Shown piece by piece: positions 55,508-59,304 of a DNA stretch of 59,304 nucleotides (its first letter is position 1; each line of letters begins with the position of its first letter). A program made the translations under genes and the position numbers. The stretch is from Bacteroidales bacterium (GTDB lineage Bacteria > Bacteroidota > Bacteroidia > Bacteroidales > UBA7960). Below the pieces are notes generated by a model that saw nothing but the letters and a program-made list of their open reading frames with translations, had not been told where the DNA came from and did no database searches. Location: positions 1 to 59,304 of the forward strand of contig SLCY01000008.1 in assembly GCA_007125585.1 (NCBI GenBank). The letters are read 5' to 3'.

Positions 55508-56455
55508 TCACTGACCCGGGAAAGCTTTTTTTAAACCCATAAGGGCCTCCCTGTCAATTGGCAATGCGCTCCCATGACGGGTGCCCTCCGGAAAAGATAC
55601 CTGATGTGAAATATCTGTCCACCCTTGTAGGTCGGTCGACATCACGGCACCCATTTCATGGTCCATATATTTATCAAAATAAACGATCCAGTCGCCATCT
55701 ATGCGCAATGATGTGGGCCCCTCAGCCCAGTAATCGCCGGTAATTTGCACCAGGGGGCCGGTATAGGGCCCGGTAAGATGTTCGGCAGTGGCGACATGCA
55801 GAGACTTGGCGGGTGGCGTTTTGGTCTCATCTTTAAGGAACATCACAAAGTCCCCTTCGTACGGTACGATGGAAGCATCAATCACATTGAACCCGGGTTC
55901 GTAAAGAAGTCGTGTGTCGCTGAAATCTTTAAAATCCCTGGTCATTACATAATATATGCGATGGTTGTACCCGGCATCTGCCTCCGTGAATGTTTCAGGG
56001 TATGCTCCGGTAATCGTGGTTGCCCAATAAATCATAAACTCATCATTGCCTGCATCGTAGGTGATTTCAGGTGCCCAGCAGTTCCGGGCATGCGGTTCAT
56101 GCGCCATTACCGGTATGTATAATTGTTCTGACCAGTTGACCAGATCCTCTGACCATGCATAGCCTATCCCTTTTTCACTCCAGCTCACTGTCCACACCAT
56201 ATGGTACGTGCCATCAGGCCCCTGTATAATGCAAGGATCGCGCATCAATTTGTCAACCCCTGCGGTGGGCGCCAGGATGGAGCGCCCCCGGTTCAGCGCT
56301 TGCCAGTGGTAACCATCTTCACTCCAGGCAAGATGCAGCCCGCTTTCCCCGTTGCCTGTAAAATAACTGAAGAGGTATATTCCCCCGTCGTCGGATTTTG
56401 GTGATGCGCATCCGCACATCACAATGGTCAGCAGGATCAAGAATGAATTTTTCAT
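55508..56455 (-). CDS. GH43-like glycosidase lipoprotein
   Basis: The protein has 315 residues. The signal ends in MCGC, a lipobox. The five-bladed beta-propeller pattern shows as IYLFSYFTGNGESGLHLAWS, RDPCIIQGPDGTYHMVWTVS, NCWAPEITYDAGNDEFMIYW, VIDASIVPYEGDFVMFLKDE and WAEGPTSLRIDGDWIVYFDK. The Asp and Glu of RDP, WAPE and AEGP fit the catalytic triad of the GH43/GH117-like superfamily (clan GH-F or similar). The natural target could be an arabinosyl or anhydrogalactosyl bond; this cannot be read from the sequence. It runs convergent to the GH2 gene. Confidence 0.75.
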   Translation of the reverse strand: MKNSFLILLTIVMCGCASPKSDDGGIYLFSYFTGNGESGLHLAWSEDGYHWQALNRGRSILAPTAGVDKLMRDPCIIQGPDGTYHMVWTVSWSEKGIGYAWSEDLVNWSEQLYIPVMAHEPHARNCWAPEITYDAGNDEFMIYWATTITGAYPETFTEADAGYNHRIYYVMTRDFKDFSDTRLLYEPGFNVIDASIVPYEGDFVMFLKDETKTPPAKSLHVATAEHLTGPYTGPLVQITGDYWAEGPTSLRIDGDWIVYFDKYMDHEMGAVMSTDLQGWTDISHQVSFPEGTRHGSALPIDREALMGLKKAFPGQ

Positions 56456-56635
56456 CGTGTCAATACATCTCTTGAAAAATGGGCCTGTTCAAAAAAAAGT
56501 GTGATCAAGAACCTGTGGGCTCAATGATCTGAGGATCCACTGTAAACCAGCTAAATACAATGTTTTATTCGTTCAAGCGGCATATTTGCTGATCCGTTTT
56601 TACAGGGTGAAAGAACATCCCGGCTGAGCGAAAAA

Positions 56636-59304
<2,669 letters not shown>

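Overview
The window comes from a Bacteroidota chromosome, most likely a marine or sediment member of the Bacteroidales/Marinilabiliales type; this placement is an inference. The evidence is repeated Bacteroidota -7 promoter boxes (TAnnTTTG) ahead of genes, a type IX secretion (T9SS) C-terminal sorting domain, Tat or lipoprotein signals on many exported enzymes, a fused E1 alpha/beta 2-oxoacid dehydrogenase, and a dense set of serine-type sulfatases with their maturase. No rRNA, tRNA, CRISPR array, insertion sequence or phage gene was found.

Layout. 0-8.4 kb: the end of an ATP-cone/restriction-endonuclease-like gene, two exported proteins with cohesin-like modules (one a 1352-residue T9SS protein with 13 repeats), and a Cys/His-rich small protein paired with a TonB-dependent receptor, probably for a metal. 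8.4-27.9 kb: mostly housekeeping genes: uvrC, a ClC chloride channel with CBS domains, a quinone-oxidoreductase-like MDR enzyme, a third cohesin-like protein, an S9 peptidase, glyA, relA/spoT, a Fur-family regulator, purA, rubrerythrin, E1 alpha/beta, and a PadR-PspC unit. 28.0-34.8 kb: a minus-strand locus with two DUF1080 (3-keto-disaccharide hydrolase-like) proteins, two Gfo/Idh/MocA oxidoreductases and two xylose-isomerase-like TIM barrels. This set matches oxidation-based glycoside cleavage through 3-keto sugars. 34.9-41.4 kb: a minus-strand unit with a sulfatase maturase, a sugar nucleotidyltransferase, a sodium/sugar symporter, galactokinase and pdxB. 41.9-59.3 kb: a plus-strand unit with a multidomain glycosidase, four S1 sulfatases and a GH2 enzyme broken by an in-frame amber codon, followed by a minus-strand GH43-like lipoprotein and a LacZ-type beta-galactosidase that runs off the window.

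How the parts fit. From 35 to 59 kb the window reads as a catabolic island for a sulfated, probably galactose-containing polysaccharide. The maturase would activate the four Ser-type sulfatases. The sulfatases and glycosidases would release sugars, the symporter would import galactose, and galactokinase with the nucleotidyltransferase would process it. No SusC/SusD pair is visible in the window.

Most notable observations: (1) a 37-bp near-identical promoter module with a palindrome, present in inverted orientation at 10.44 and 13.81 kb; (2) a PspC gene split at an A10 tract, where a -1 slip would fuse the halves; (3) a GH2 gene with one in-frame TAG; (4) an orphan promoter-hairpin-terminator arrangement at 41.56-41.67 kb suggesting a small RNA or leader; (5) a PadR-type operator over its own promoter.
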